Below are positions 8,515 to 17,699 of a stretch of DNA of 27,376 nt, one piece after another; position 1 is the first letter of the stretch, and each line of letters starts with the position of its first letter. The stretch lies in the NCBI GenBank assembly GCA_027485075.1, contig JAIXRT010000013.1:1-27376 (forward strand), read 5' to 3'. The notes below the pieces were generated by a model. The model had not been told where the DNA came from, searched no databases, and saw only the letters and a program-made list of their open reading frames with translations. The position numbers were made by a program, and so were the translations under genes. Origin of the DNA: Cytophagaceae bacterium. Lineage in GTDB: Bacteria > Bacteroidota > Bacteroidia > Cytophagales > Spirosomataceae.

Positions 8515-11500
8515 ATGGCCTCATTATCAGAAACTAGCATTAAACGCCCCGTCCTATCCATTGTGATGTCGGTCTCGATCATCGTCTTTGGCTTGATCGG
8601 ATATTCCTATTTGGGTATTCGTGAATATCCCTCCGTTGATCCGCCAGTAGTAACCGTCCAGACAAGTTATACGGGGGCAAATGCGGACATTATTGAGTCT
8701 CAAATTACCGAACCGCTAGAGGAATCCATTAATGGTATTGCTGGTATCAAAACGCTATCAAGCTCAAGTAGGGATGGTCGCTCAAATATTACCGTGGAGT
8801 TTGATTTGGCGGTAAATATTGAAGATGCGGCGAACGATGTGCGCGACCGTGTTTCTCGTTCGATGGCCCTTTTACCAAAGGACGTGGATCCTCCCGTCGT
8901 TTCGAAAGCGGATGCAGATTCAAACCCGATCTACAACCTGAATATTTATTCAAATACACGCGATCTATTAAGCTTAAATGAAATTGCCACACGAAATGTG
9001 AAGGAAAAATTGCAAACCATTCCAGGCGTTTCTTCTGTCCAAATGTGGGGTGAAAAGAAATATGCGATGCGTTTGCATATTGATCCAGAGCGTTTAGCAT
9101 CTTTCCGTTTAACAGCACCAGATATTGTAAGTGCATTAACCAAACAAAATATCGAATTGCCTTCAGGAAGTATTGAAGGAAACAATACAGAATTAACTGT
9201 TCGGACACAAGGTAGATTGACAACTGTAGAAGACTTCAACAACCTAATCATCCGTGAGGAAGGTGACCGCTCCGTAAAATTCTCGGATGTTGGCAATGCT
9301 GAATTAGCTCCTGAGAATGAAAAGACATTCTTCAAGCGTGACATGGTGCCCATGATTTCGATCGCTGTTATCCCTCAACCTGGTTCTAATCAAATCGACA
9401 TCGTCGATCAGATCCATAAAAAAATGAAGCAAATTCAAACGACCATCCCAAGTGATGTGATTTTGAAGGAAGGATTTGACAACACAAAATATGTACGTAA
9501 ATCCATTGAGGAAGTAGAAGAAACGATCATGATTGCCATTTTGTTGGTAACAATCGTGATCTTCTTATTCTTGCGTGATTGGCGGTCAACAATCATTCCG
9601 TTGACTGCCATTCCAGTATCATTAATTGGTGTATTCTTTTTTATGTATTTGGCTGGATTCTCCATCAACGTGTTAACCTTACTTGGAATCGTATTATCTA
9701 TCGGTCTTGTGGTAGATGATGCCATCGTTGTATTAGAGAATATCTACTCAAAAATTGAGGAAGGGCTAACGCCATGGCAGGCAGCCTTAGCTGGTTCGAA
9801 TGAAATTTACTTCGCCGTTATTTCCACTACGGTAACACTTGCGGCGGTATTCTTACCGGTTATTTTCTTGGAAGGAATTACGGGTCAATTGTTCCGCGAG
9901 TTTGGAATCGTGGTGGCTGGATCTGTAATCATCTCCGCCTTTGTTTCATTGACCTTAACACCTATGTTAAGTTCTAAATTGCTGAAAGGTGGTCATTCCA
10001 AACCTTGGTTTTACACCGTAACTGAGCCATTTTTTGTGTGGTTAACACAAGCATACGAAAGCTCACTAAATTCATTTTTAAAAGCCCGTTGGATTGCGTG
10101 GGTAGTGATGATTGGCCTAATTGGTGTAATTTATACGCTATTCAAAACAGGTGCAATCCCATCAGAATTAGCTCCATTAGAAGATCGTGCGCAAATGCGC
10201 GTTAGTGCTACGGCACCTGAGGGATCCACGTTTGAATACATGCTGAATTTTACAGATGAAATCACCAATTTCATCATGAAAGAAATCCCAGAATCGGAAA
10301 GAAATGCGATTTATACAATCACTTCTCCTGGCTTTGGAAATGCAGGTTCGAATTCGGGAATGATTCGGATTTTGTTAAGCGATACAACAAAACGCAGGAG
10401 CCAACAAGAAATTGTAGATGCCCTTCAGCCTAAGATAAAGAAATTTACAGGCGCGAAATCAATTGTCATTCAAGAACCTACGTTACAGACGGGTCAGCGC
10501 GGAGGTGGTGGATTACCCGTTGCGTTCGTAGTGCAAGCACCTAACTTTGAGAAGTTAAAAAAAATGATGCCCCAATTCATGTCCAAGGTGCGAGAGTCTC
10601 CTAAATTTGAAATTGCCGATATCAATTTGAAATTTACGAAGCCGGAATTACGACTTGAGATCGACCGTTCGAAAGCACAAAATTTAGGAGTTTCAATTCA
10701 GGATGTTGCCCAGACGCTACAATTGGGACTTTCTGGCCGTCGATTCGGGTATTTTATCATGGACGGGAAACAATATCAGGTGATCGGACAAATTAACCGT
10801 ACCTCTCGAAATGATGTCAATGACCTAAAATCACTATATGTGAAAAATAACCGAGGAGATCTAATTCAATTGGACAACATGGTGAAAATCACTGAACAGA
10901 GTACTCCGCCACAATTATTCCGCTTTAACCGTTATTCAGCAGCTACAGTAACGGCTCAAATGGCGAAAGGAGTAACCTTAGGTGAGGCCCTGGACGAAAT
11001 GGATAAACTAGCGAAAGAAACATTTGATGAGTCTTTCTCGACGGCTTATGATGGACAGAGTAAGCAATTTAAAGAATCGAGTTCATCCTTATTGTTTGCG
11101 TTTGCACTAGCAATCTTGTTGATCTACCTGATTCTTTCTGCCCAATTTGAAAGTTTTGTCGATCCATTCATCATCTTGTTTACCGTACCTTTAGCTGTGG
11201 CTGGAGCGCTTTTGTCGCTTTGGGATTTCGGCCAAACTCTTAACATTTTCTCACAAATCGGAATCATTGTGTTGATCGGACTCGTGACTAAGAATGGTAT
11301 CTTGATCGTAGAATTTGCGAACCAACAAAAAGAAACGGGTTTATTAAAAATGGAGGCAGTAAAAAATGCAGCATCAGCTCGTTTCCGTCCCATCATCATG
11401 ACATCCCTTTGTACGATTTTAGGTATTTTACCTATTGCGCTAGCCTTGGGTTCAGGCTCACAAAGCCGTGTTTCAATGGGTATTGCGGTTGTAGGTGGTA

Positions 11501-11589
11501 TGTTATTCTCGACCACCTTAACACTGTATATCATTCCTGCTATTTACAGTTACATGTCGTCGAGCCGGAAAAAAGTAGTAAATGACTAA
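8515..11589 (+). CDS. RND efflux pump, HAE1-type inner-membrane permease
   Basis: This is the proton-driven pump subunit, 1024 residues, normal for AcrB-like transporters. The topology is one N-terminal helix (about 15-33), a large periplasmic loop, six helices, a second periplasmic loop and six more helices. The proton-relay residues are present: two aspartates in TM4 (SIGLVVDDAIVVLENI, D401/D402) and a lysine in TM10 (LVTKNGILIVEFAN, K926). The N-terminal motif TSIKRPVLSIVMSVSIIVFG and the EYPSVDPP segment are family hallmarks. Substrate is unknown. ribD begins 8 bases before its stop, so the two are probably translationally coupled. Confidence 0.96.
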   Translation: MASLSETSIKRPVLSIVMSVSIIVFGLIGYSYLGIREYPSVDPPVVTVQTSYTGANADIIESQITEPLEESINGIAGIKTLSSSSRDGRSNITVEFDLAVNIEDAANDVRDRVSRSMALLPKDVDPPVVSKADADSNPIYNLNIYSNTRDLLSLNEIATRNVKEKLQTIPGVSSVQMWGEKKYAMRLHIDPERLASFRLTAPDIVSALTKQNIELPSGSIEGNNTELTVRTQGRLTTVEDFNNLIIREEGDRSVKFSDVGNAELAPENEKTFFKRDMVPMISIAVIPQPGSNQIDIVDQIHKKMKQIQTTIPSDVILKEGFDNTKYVRKSIEEVEETIMIAILLVTIVIFLFLRDWRSTIIPLTAIPVSLIGVFFFMYLAGFSINVLTLLGIVLSIGLVVDDAIVVLENIYSKIEEGLTPWQAALAGSNEIYFAVISTTVTLAAVFLPVIFLEGITGQLFREFGIVVAGSVIISAFVSLTLTPMLSSKLLKGGHSKPWFYTVTEPFFVWLTQAYESSLNSFLKARWIAWVVMIGLIGVIYTLFKTGAIPSELAPLEDRAQMRVSATAPEGSTFEYMLNFTDEITNFIMKEIPESERNAIYTITSPGFGNAGSNSGMIRILLSDTTKRRSQQEIVDALQPKIKKFTGAKSIVIQEPTLQTGQRGGGGLPVAFVVQAPNFEKLKKMMPQFMSKVRESPKFEIADINLKFTKPELRLEIDRSKAQNLGVSIQDVAQTLQLGLSGRRFGYFIMDGKQYQVIGQINRTSRNDVNDLKSLYVKNNRGDLIQLDNMVKITEQSTPPQLFRFNRYSAATVTAQMAKGVTLGEALDEMDKLAKETFDESFSTAYDGQSKQFKESSSSLLFAFALAILLIYLILSAQFESFVDPFIILFTVPLAVAGALLSLWDFGQTLNIFSQIGIIVLIGLVTKNGILIVEFANQQKETGLLKMEAVKNAASARFRPIIMTSLCTILGILPIALALGSGSQSRVSMGIAVVGGMLFSTTLTLYIIPAIYSYMSSSRKKVVND

Positions 11590-12595
11590 AGATGAGATTT
11601 GGATGCAACGTGCCTTAGACCTAGCCTTGTTAGGTGAAGGACACGTAGCACCCAATCCATTGGTTGGCTGCGTCATCGTTCGCGACAATCAAGTCATAGG
11701 AGAAGGATATCATGCTCACTATGGCGGAGCGCATGCTGAAGTACATGCATTTCAAAATCTGCAACAGTCAGCAAAAGGTGCTACGGTATATGTAAGTTTG
11801 GAGCCATGCAGTCATTTTGGAAAAACACCCCCTTGTGCTGATTTATTAATTCGTGAACAGGTAGCCCGAGTGGTTATTTGCAATTCAGACCCCAACCCAT
11901 TAGTTGCCGGAAAGGGAATACAACGCTTATTGCAGGCTGGGATTACGGTGGAAAACGGAGTTTTAGCGCCACGTGGGGCTCAAATTAATCGGCATTTTTT
12001 TCACTTCCATGAAAAAGGGGGGCCATGGATTACACTCAAATATGCAGAGTCTGCGGATGGATTCATCGCGCGAGAAAATGGGGAACCCGTAGTATTTTCG
12101 AATGAGGTGAGCCAACAGCTCGTTCATAAAATGCGCACCCAGCATCAAGCCATTTTGATTGGGGTTAATACTGCCAATGCAGATAATCCAAAATTAGATG
12201 CCCGCTTTTGGCCAGGGAAATCACCGGTTCGCATGGTCATTGATCCCAACAATCGCATGCAACGTGCATTGACATTAGTTACAGACAATTTCCCGCTCCT
12301 CATTTTCACACGTGATTATGCCATGGACAATGGCAACAAGCAATGGATTGCATTAGGGGATAATATGCTGGAAGGAATCATACAGTATTGCCGCACGGAA
12401 GGAATTCAATCCATCCTCGTAGAAGGAGGAACGTATACATTGGAATCCTTTTACGCAGCAGGTCTTGCAAATGACCTAGTCAAAATCAAATCGGATGTCT
12501 GTCTTGAAAAAGGCATCAAAAGCCCATTTAGAGCACTTTCCTGGCAATTAATGGAACAAATAGGCGCTGATAATCAGTGGCTACAGGTCAAATAA
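11582..12595 (+). CDS. ribD: Bifunctional riboflavin biosynthesis deaminase/reductase RibD
   Basis: RibD deaminates the pyrimidine product of GTP cyclohydrolase II and then reduces its ribose side chain, the second and third steps of riboflavin synthesis. In 337 residues the N-terminal deaminase has HAE (H51, E53) and [13 protein letters not shown] (C76, C85), the zinc site. The C-terminal reductase has [30 protein letters not shown] and ILVEGG. The ATG lies inside the 3' end of the pump gene (8-base overlap). The 3' end overlaps the convergent mntH by 15 bases. No other rib genes and no FMN riboswitch are nearby, which fits the scattered rib genes of many Bacteroidota. Confidence 0.95.
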   Translation: MTKDEIWMQRALDLALLGEGHVAPNPLVGCVIVRDNQVIGEGYHAHYGGAHAEVHAFQNLQQSAKGATVYVSLEPCSHFGKTPPCADLLIREQVARVVICNSDPNPLVAGKGIQRLLQAGITVENGVLAPRGAQINRHFFHFHEKGGPWITLKYAESADGFIARENGEPVVFSNEVSQQLVHKMRTQHQAILIGVNTANADNPKLDARFWPGKSPVRMVIDPNNRMQRALTLVTDNFPLLIFTRDYAMDNGNKQWIALGDNMLEGIIQYCRTEGIQSILVEGGTYTLESFYAAGLANDLVKIKSDVCLEKGIKSPFRALSWQLMEQIGADNQWLQVK

Positions 12596-13903
12596 AATTT
12601 GAGCTAATAAATACAGATTAAGGCTAAGAATGATCGCGCTAATGATCCAAGCGCTGATGGTCAACCAAGGAGCATTGACAAATTTTCCCATCTTTTTGGC
12701 ATCACTCGTAAACAAGACTAATGGTATTACCGCGAAACTTAGTTGCATCGAAAGTATTACTTGACTGAAAATAAGCAAATCTCCAATCTTACTTTCTCCC
12801 CACACCCACGTGATAAAAAAGGCCGGTAAAATGGCTAGCAATCGAGTAATCAGTCGGCGAATCCAGGGCTTCAATCGCAAGTCGAGGAATCCTTCCATCA
12901 CGATTTGGCCGGCAAGTGTACCCGTTAATGTAGCATTTTGACCAGAAGCTAATAAGGCTACGGCAAATAAGATCGCAGCCCAGCGACTACCTAAAGCGGG
13001 ATTTAATAATTCAAACGCATCGCGAATATCTGCGACGTGCTGCTGACCGCTCCAATGAAATGCTGCGGCGGCTAAAATAAGAATCGCCGCATTGATAAAA
13101 AAGGCTAAAGACAGTGAAATGGTGGAGTCCCACGTTGCGAATTTAATTGCATTAGCTCGTTGTTCATCCGTATGCGCAAAGGCCCGCGTCTGCACAATGC
13201 TCGAGTGTAAATATAAATTATGCGGCATGACAGTCGCACCTAAAATCCCGATCGCTACATACAACTGATTCGAATCTTGAAAGATTTCAGGGGTAGGAAT
13301 AAGTCCCTTTAATACAGGACCAATGGCTGGTTGGGCTAAAAAAATCTCGTATACAAAACAAACACTGATCACACCAAGCAGTGCCAAAACGATTGACTCC
13401 AAAACCCGAAATCCCCGATTTTGAAAATACAAGATCAAAAAGACATCCAAAATTGTTATCACAATCCCGTTTAAAATAGGGATTCCAAACAATAAATGTA
13501 AGGCTAATGCCGAACCAATCACTTCGGCCAAATCACACGCAGCGATAGCCGCCTCACAAATCAACCACAAGAAAATGGCAACAGGTTTTGAAAAGGCATC
13601 ACCACATGCTTGAGCTAAATCACGTCCTGTGGCCACGCCCAACTTGAGCGCTAAATGCTGTAAAAGAATCGCAAACAAACTGGAAATTAAAATAACAGAT
13701 AAAAGCGTGTACCCAAATTGTGCACCCCCCGCTAAATCTGTCGCCCAATTACCAGGATCCATATAGCCTACAGCTACCATAAATCCAGGGCCCATGAATG
13801 CGCGAAGATTCTTCCAAAAGCCTCCCCCCTGCGGTATTGGGATACTTGCGTACACCTCACTGAGGGAATGGGATTTAACTTCAGAACGCCAAGGCTGTGA
13901 CAT
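12581..13903 (-). CDS. mntH: Nramp-family divalent metal transporter (Mn/Fe)
   Basis: A proton-coupled Mn2+/Fe2+ importer of the inner membrane, about 440 residues with 11 hydrophobic helices. The TM1 metal-site motif DPGN (in [16 protein letters not shown]) and the TM6 motif MPH (in [14 protein letters not shown]) are both intact, so it should bind Mn2+ or Fe2+. The start is ATG at 13901-13903 (MSQPWRSEV); a TTG two codons upstream is less likely. A TATATTTG -7 box lies 16 bases upstream, and an inverted repeat sits where the -33 region would be. It is divergent from the DtxR/MntR-type gene, the usual arrangement for a metal-repressed importer. The 3' end overlaps ribD. Confidence 0.94.
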   Translation of the reverse strand: MSQPWRSEVKSHSLSEVYASIPIPQGGGFWKNLRAFMGPGFMVAVGYMDPGNWATDLAGGAQFGYTLLSVILISSLFAILLQHLALKLGVATGRDLAQACGDAFSKPVAIFLWLICEAAIAACDLAEVIGSALALHLLFGIPILNGIVITILDVFLILYFQNRGFRVLESIVLALLGVISVCFVYEIFLAQPAIGPVLKGLIPTPEIFQDSNQLYVAIGILGATVMPHNLYLHSSIVQTRAFAHTDEQRANAIKFATWDSTISLSLAFFINAAILILAAAAFHWSGQQHVADIRDAFELLNPALGSRWAAILFAVALLASGQNATLTGTLAGQIVMEGFLDLRLKPWIRRLITRLLAILPAFFITWVWGESKIGDLLIFSQVILSMQLSFAVIPLVLFTSDAKKMGKFVNAPWLTISAWIISAIILSLNLYLLAQILFDL

Positions 13904-13919
13904 AGTCAATAATAAAAAC

Positions 13920-13927
13920 CAAATATA
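13920..13927 (-). promoter_or_regulatory. -7 promoter box for mntH
   Basis: TATATTTG on the minus strand is an exact TAnnTTTG match, 16 bases before the mntH ATG, predicting a leader of about 10 bases. The inverted repeat at 13946-13965 begins 18 bases upstream, over the expected -33 contact region. Confidence 0.6.
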
Positions 13928-13945
13928 GCTAATATTCTAAAATAA

Positions 13946-13965
13946 TTTTTAGTCTAGTCTAAAAA
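13946..13965. promoter_or_regulatory. Putative DtxR/MntR-type operator upstream of mntH
   Basis: TTTTTAGTCTAGTCTAAAAA has 7-base inverted arms (TTTTTAG and CTAAAAA) around a 6-base centre. It resembles the TTAG...CTAA pattern of DtxR/IdeR boxes. It covers the expected -33 region of the mntH promoter, so a metal-loaded repressor bound here would block polymerase. Binding is inferred from shape and context. Confidence 0.5.
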
Positions 13966-13971
13966 TTTTAT

Positions 13972-13987
13972 TACAAAATATTTTGTA
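13972..13987. promoter_or_regulatory. Perfect 16-base palindrome overlapping the mntR promoter
   Basis: TACAAAATATTTTGTA is its own reverse complement over all 16 bases. Its right end overlaps the first two bases of the TACTTTTG box of the regulator gene. It could be a second operator, for autoregulation. It differs in sequence from the repeat at 13946-13965, so it may serve another protein. Confidence 0.4.
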
Positions 13988-13993
13988 CTTTTG
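13986..13993 (+). promoter_or_regulatory. -7 promoter box for the mntR-type regulator
   Basis: TACTTTTG matches TAnnTTTG, 17 bases before the ATG at 14011. No TTG lies 19-21 bases upstream; that space is AT-only sequence and the palindrome. Confidence 0.5.
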
Positions 13994-14010
13994 GAATTCT
14001 AAATCTCGCT

Positions 14011-14670
14011 ATGGCTATATCGTTCGCTGAAGAAAACTATTTGAAAATCATTTACAGGCTCTCCGAGTCGACAAGTGATGATATTTCCACCAATGCCATC
14101 GCTGAATTAACTCAAAATAAAGCCGCTTCTGTCACGGACATGTTACGTAAAATGTCTGAAAAAGGATGGGTAAACTACCAAAAATACCAAGGGGTTCGTT
14201 TAAGTGAAGCGGGAGAAAAAATAGCCCTGGACATCGTTCGTAAACATCGGTTATGGGAGGTATTCTTGGTGAATAAAATGGGCTTCAATTGGGACGAAGT
14301 ACATGAAATTGCCGAGCAGCTAGAACATATTGAGTCCGAGGTGCTCATCGACAAATTGGATGCATTTTTAGATTATCCACGGACCGATCCACATGGTGAT
14401 CCCATACCAAACAAAAAAGGCGAATTACCGCAATTAGGATATATTCCATTGGCTAACATGCCCATGGGTAAAGCCGGGAAACTCGTGGGTGTAGCTCAAG
14501 ATTCAGCCGTATTTCTACAGTTACTGACTAAACTAAATTTGAAATTAGGGGCAAACTTAGAAATAACAGAAATTAATGCATTTGACTTATCAGTGTCTTT
14601 GCGCATCGACGGAAACCCTCCCGTATTAATCAGTCATGAAGTAGCTAAAAACGTATTAATCAAACGCTAG
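14011..14670 (+). CDS. mntR: DtxR/MntR-family metal-dependent regulator
   Basis: A 219-residue metalloregulator. The N-terminal winged helix (about 1-65) starts with FAEENYLKIIYRLSES and has a recognition region near KAASVTDMLRKMSEKGWV. The dimerisation/metal domain follows, with likely ligands in RKHRLWEVFL, HEIAEQLEHIES and DPHGDPIP. Residues from about 145 form a FeoA/SH3-like C-terminal domain. With Mn2+ or Fe2+ bound, such proteins repress importers. Divergence from the Nramp gene, with inverted repeats between, points to Mn control of mntH, so MntR is the better name than DtxR; metal specificity is inferred. The stop codon shares four bases (CTAG) with the stop of the convergent SNF2 gene. 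Confidence 0.88.
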   Translation: MAISFAEENYLKIIYRLSESTSDDISTNAIAELTQNKAASVTDMLRKMSEKGWVNYQKYQGVRLSEAGEKIALDIVRKHRLWEVFLVNKMGFNWDEVHEIAEQLEHIESEVLIDKLDAFLDYPRTDPHGDPIPNKKGELPQLGYIPLANMPMGKAGKLVGVAQDSAVFLQLLTKLNLKLGANLEITEINAFDLSVSLRIDGNPPVLISHEVAKNVLIKR

Positions 14671-17603
14671 CTCAATAAATCTAGTACTTCATCTTCGCTC
14701 AGGGTTCGTAGGATACTTTCATCTGACGTTACTAAGTCATTTGCCAAATCCAATTTGCGCTGTTGGAGCGACAAGATTTTCTCCTCAACCGTTTCCTTAC
14801 TGATAAACTTGTATGTAAATACCGTCTTCTTTTGACCAATCCGGTGTGCACGGTCAATCGCTTGAGCTTCTGCAGCTGGATTCCACCAAGGATCAAGTAA
14901 AAATACGTAGTCCGCTGCAGTTAAATTTAAACCAACACCACCGGCTTTTAAGGAAATTAAAAATACGGACTGCCCATCATCTTTTTGGAAACTTTCCACT
15001 TGACCCATACGATCTGAGGTACTTCCATCCAAATATGCATAGGCAATTCCACGTTCGTCCAGCGCCTTGCGTATCAGCCCTAAGTGTTGCACGAACTGAC
15101 TGAAAATCAATACTTTATGATGCTGCTCTAAGACCGTTTCTAGCTTCTCCAAAACTGCTTCCATTTTACCAGATTCCCCTGTAAAGCCATCCTCACACAA
15201 CGCAGGGTGATTGGCTAGCTGGCGCAGCTTCGTTAGACCTTGCAACACAGAAAACCGTGATTTCTGTAGACCTTCATCTTTGATTTGCTTCAATAGCACA
15301 TCCCGATAGAAAGACTTTGTCTTATCATATAAACGCTCCTGCTCCTCAGACATCGCACAGTAGGTAATCGACTCCATCTTTTCAGGCAAGTCGGCCGCTA
15401 CCTGACGTTTCTCCCTCCTTAGTAAATAAGGTTTAATTAAGAAGTATAGGCGCTTTTTCTGATCCCCATCCGCTTTTTTCTCAATGGGAATTTGAAAGGA
15501 ATCTTTGAAATATCGTTGCGTTCCAAGTAGGCCTGTATTCACAAAATTCATCTGGGACCAAAGGTCCATGGTAGAATTTTCCAACGGTGTCCCCGTCATC
15601 ACTAAACGATACTTCGCGTTTAACTTTTGGACGGCTTTGGTAATATTTGCCAACGGATTTTTAATGGCTTGCGACTCATCCAAGATGACATAACTGAAGG
15701 ATTGTTTTTCAAACCAATCAATATCTGATCGAACCATTCCAAAAGAACAGAGGATTAAGTCAACCTTGCCGATTTGTGCTTGCAATTTTTCCCGTTGGGG
15801 CCCACTATATACTAACACACGGAGCTGTGGTGTAAATTTCTTTGCCTCCATTTCCCAGTTATATAACAACGAAGTAGGCATAACTAGTAAGGAAGGGAGC
15901 GTCTCCCCTTGCTCCTTGAGACTCTGCAATAAACAAAGTGTTTGCACGGTCTTTCCGAGACCCATATCATCCGCCAAACAAGCACCTAATCCGGCCACCT
16001 GACGCGTACGCATCCAGCGGTATCCTTCTAATTGATACGGACGAAGCGTGCCTTTGAAATTCTTTGGGATAGGGAATTCTTTGGTTTCTAATTTAAGGTC
16101 GTTCAGGGTTTTTGTCTTCAACGAAGTTTTAACCAAATCCTGGTTTTCCCACTCTTGAATCAACTGAAAATGTTGTCTTCGTAGATAGACGCCATCATCA
16201 CCTGGACGCGTTTCTGAGAAATAAAATAAATCTTGGTAATCGTGAAACCAATTATCTGGAATAATCGCGATAGATCCATCTGGCAAATGAAATTCCTTTT
16301 TCTTCTGAAGTATCAATTGCCGAATCTTCAAAAATGGGATTTGAAATTGCCCAAACGAAATAATCGCTTGAATATCAAACCAGTCAAATTTTTCACCAAT
16401 TCGAATACTGATCTCTGGTTTACCTAAGAAATAACGCGGCGCAGAACCATCCCCTTTAAATTGAACGGTAAATCCTGCTTGGTCTAAATCTTGTTTATGA
16501 GCGGTCAGCCACTGAACGGCATCTGAACGAGAAATCGTTGCTCTTCCATCTGTTTCCATCGGAAGGCCCATCGTTTTTAAACTTTGAAAACTACGTTTTT
16601 CCTTGACGAGCGAGCGCATAATCTTTTGAAATGCATAGCTATCGCCTTTCTTTTCGAAGAGCACATTCGCCTCCGCAGCTAAGCCATCCCAAGGAAAGCG
16701 GTTATTTCCATATTGAAAAGACAATACGAATTGCCAGCGATCGGCCGCTTCCAATGCCTTTTTCGAACTTGGCTTTTCATCTCCATCTACTTTGGGTACG
16801 ATGGGGCCGTAGGATAATAAGTATTGGCAATTCTTTTCTGTATTCGTAATTTCAAAACCTTTGGCATGAACGGGATAACGCGCCACCATAGCTTTTACAA
16901 ATTTGCGAAAATAGTCTTCCTCCATATTTTTGGGGATAACTACAAATTTCTTATTCAGAAAAGCACGCAATTTCTTGCCCTCTAACTGCGGTTTAAAATG
17001 GTACAATTTTTGATTTAACAACATCCAAGCGGGCTCATCACACAAGATCAAAGCGTCTTTATATTGAAATTCTAGCTTGTTGCCTTGGTATTTGAGTGTC
17101 GGGAAATAATGTGTATTCTCTTCATTGCGCATGAAATGAAACAACACTTCTACTGGTTCTGCTTGGATTTGCACAGATTGTCGCATGGGATTTCCATCAT
17201 TTCCCATAATGAAAAGCGTTTTATCAGGACAAATAAGATCGAATATTTGGCCACGCCGCCGTTCAATACTTGCATGAACAGTATCCGCGACGTCCTTATC
17301 TCCTTTCTCTGGATCAAAAGTCTTTAAATAAAACTCCTCAATTGTTTTACGTTTCGACGTGTTGTACTTTTCAAAAATAGCTGCAGGCTTCATCCCCTCT
17401 ATCAACTTCACGCACGCTTCATCTCGCTCATCTAATCCGGCGGCAAATTCATGATAATTACGCGATGTAAGGGTTTGATATTCCCAAGTAAGCTGCCCCT
17501 TCTCGTTTAACTGCACGACAAACACCTCGAACAAATAGCCGAGGCATTCATGTGACAATATGGAATAAACAACCTGAAAAGGTTTGTTCGGGGAGATCTT
17601 CAT
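14667..17603 (-). CDS. SNF2-family DNA-dependent ATPase/helicase-like protein
   Basis: A Swi2/Snf2-type dsDNA translocase of 978 residues. The C-terminal half carries the motor: Walker A in ADDMGLGKTVQTL (K551), motif II DESQ (642-645), MTGTPLENSTMDLWSQ (motif III) and, in the second RecA lobe, DPWWNPAAEAQAIDRAHRIGQ-type motifs (HRIGQ 920-924). The first 500 or so residues show no helicase motif and no SWIM zinc finger that I can see; this long N-terminal region is usual for the SNF2 proteins of Bacteroidota. Possible roles are removal of RNA polymerase or other proteins from DNA (RapA-like), or repair; the sequence does not decide. It is a single-gene unit, 96 bases from prmA, with a possible own promoter at 17649-17656. 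Confidence 0.9.
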   Translation of the reverse strand: MKISPNKPFQVVYSILSHECLGYLFEVFVVQLNEKGQLTWEYQTLTSRNYHEFAAGLDERDEACVKLIEGMKPAAIFEKYNTSKRKTIEEFYLKTFDPEKGDKDVADTVHASIERRRGQIFDLICPDKTLFIMGNDGNPMRQSVQIQAEPVEVLFHFMRNEENTHYFPTLKYQGNKLEFQYKDALILCDEPAWMLLNQKLYHFKPQLEGKKLRAFLNKKFVVIPKNMEEDYFRKFVKAMVARYPVHAKGFEITNTEKNCQYLLSYGPIVPKVDGDEKPSSKKALEAADRWQFVLSFQYGNNRFPWDGLAAEANVLFEKKGDSYAFQKIMRSLVKEKRSFQSLKTMGLPMETDGRATISRSDAVQWLTAHKQDLDQAGFTVQFKGDGSAPRYFLGKPEISIRIGEKFDWFDIQAIISFGQFQIPFLKIRQLILQKKKEFHLPDGSIAIIPDNWFHDYQDLFYFSETRPGDDGVYLRRQHFQLIQEWENQDLVKTSLKTKTLNDLKLETKEFPIPKNFKGTLRPYQLEGYRWMRTRQVAGLGACLADDMGLGKTVQTLCLLQSLKEQGETLPSLLVMPTSLLYNWEMEAKKFTPQLRVLVYSGPQREKLQAQIGKVDLILCSFGMVRSDIDWFEKQSFSYVILDESQAIKNPLANITKAVQKLNAKYRLVMTGTPLENSTMDLWSQMNFVNTGLLGTQRYFKDSFQIPIEKKADGDQKKRLYFLIKPYLLRREKRQVAADLPEKMESITYCAMSEEQERLYDKTKSFYRDVLLKQIKDEGLQKSRFSVLQGLTKLRQLANHPALCEDGFTGESGKMEAVLEKLETVLEQHHKVLIFSQFVQHLGLIRKALDERGIAYAYLDGSTSDRMGQVESFQKDDGQSVFLISLKAGGVGLNLTAADYVFLLDPWWNPAAEAQAIDRAHRIGQKKTVFTYKFISKETVEEKILSLQQRKLDLANDLVTSDESILRTLSEDEVLDLLS

Positions 17604-17610
17604 GTGCCGT

Positions 17611-17632
17611 AAAAAACTCGAACAACCGAGTT
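17611..17632 (-). terminator. Short stem-loop with T-run between prmA and the SNF2 gene
   Basis: Read on the minus strand, AACTCG and CGAGTT pair as a 6-base stem around a GTTGTT loop, followed directly by T residues (six in a row, two of them in the stem). It lies downstream of prmA and 7 bases before the SNF2 start. It may be a weak intrinsic terminator for the amidase-mce-prmA operon, or a hairpin in the SNF2 leader. The stem is short. Confidence 0.35.
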
Positions 17633-17648
17633 ATAAGCGTAAAACCTT

Positions 17649-17656
17649 CAAAAATA
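17649..17656 (-). promoter_or_regulatory. Candidate -7 promoter box for the SNF2 gene
   Basis: TATTTTTG on the minus strand matches TAnnTTTG, 45 bases before the SNF2 ATG. If used, the transcript would begin upstream of the hairpin at 17611-17632 and carry it in its leader. Confidence 0.35.
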
Positions 17657-17699
17657 AGGGTTTTTCATGAATTAATGACTTTTTTAGGCATAATTTAAT

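Noticed and set aside
17641..17665. AAAACC/GGTTTT inverted repeat as a terminator
   Set aside because: The stem needs a bulge and a long AT-only loop, and it overlaps the candidate -7 box. It is too weak to call.
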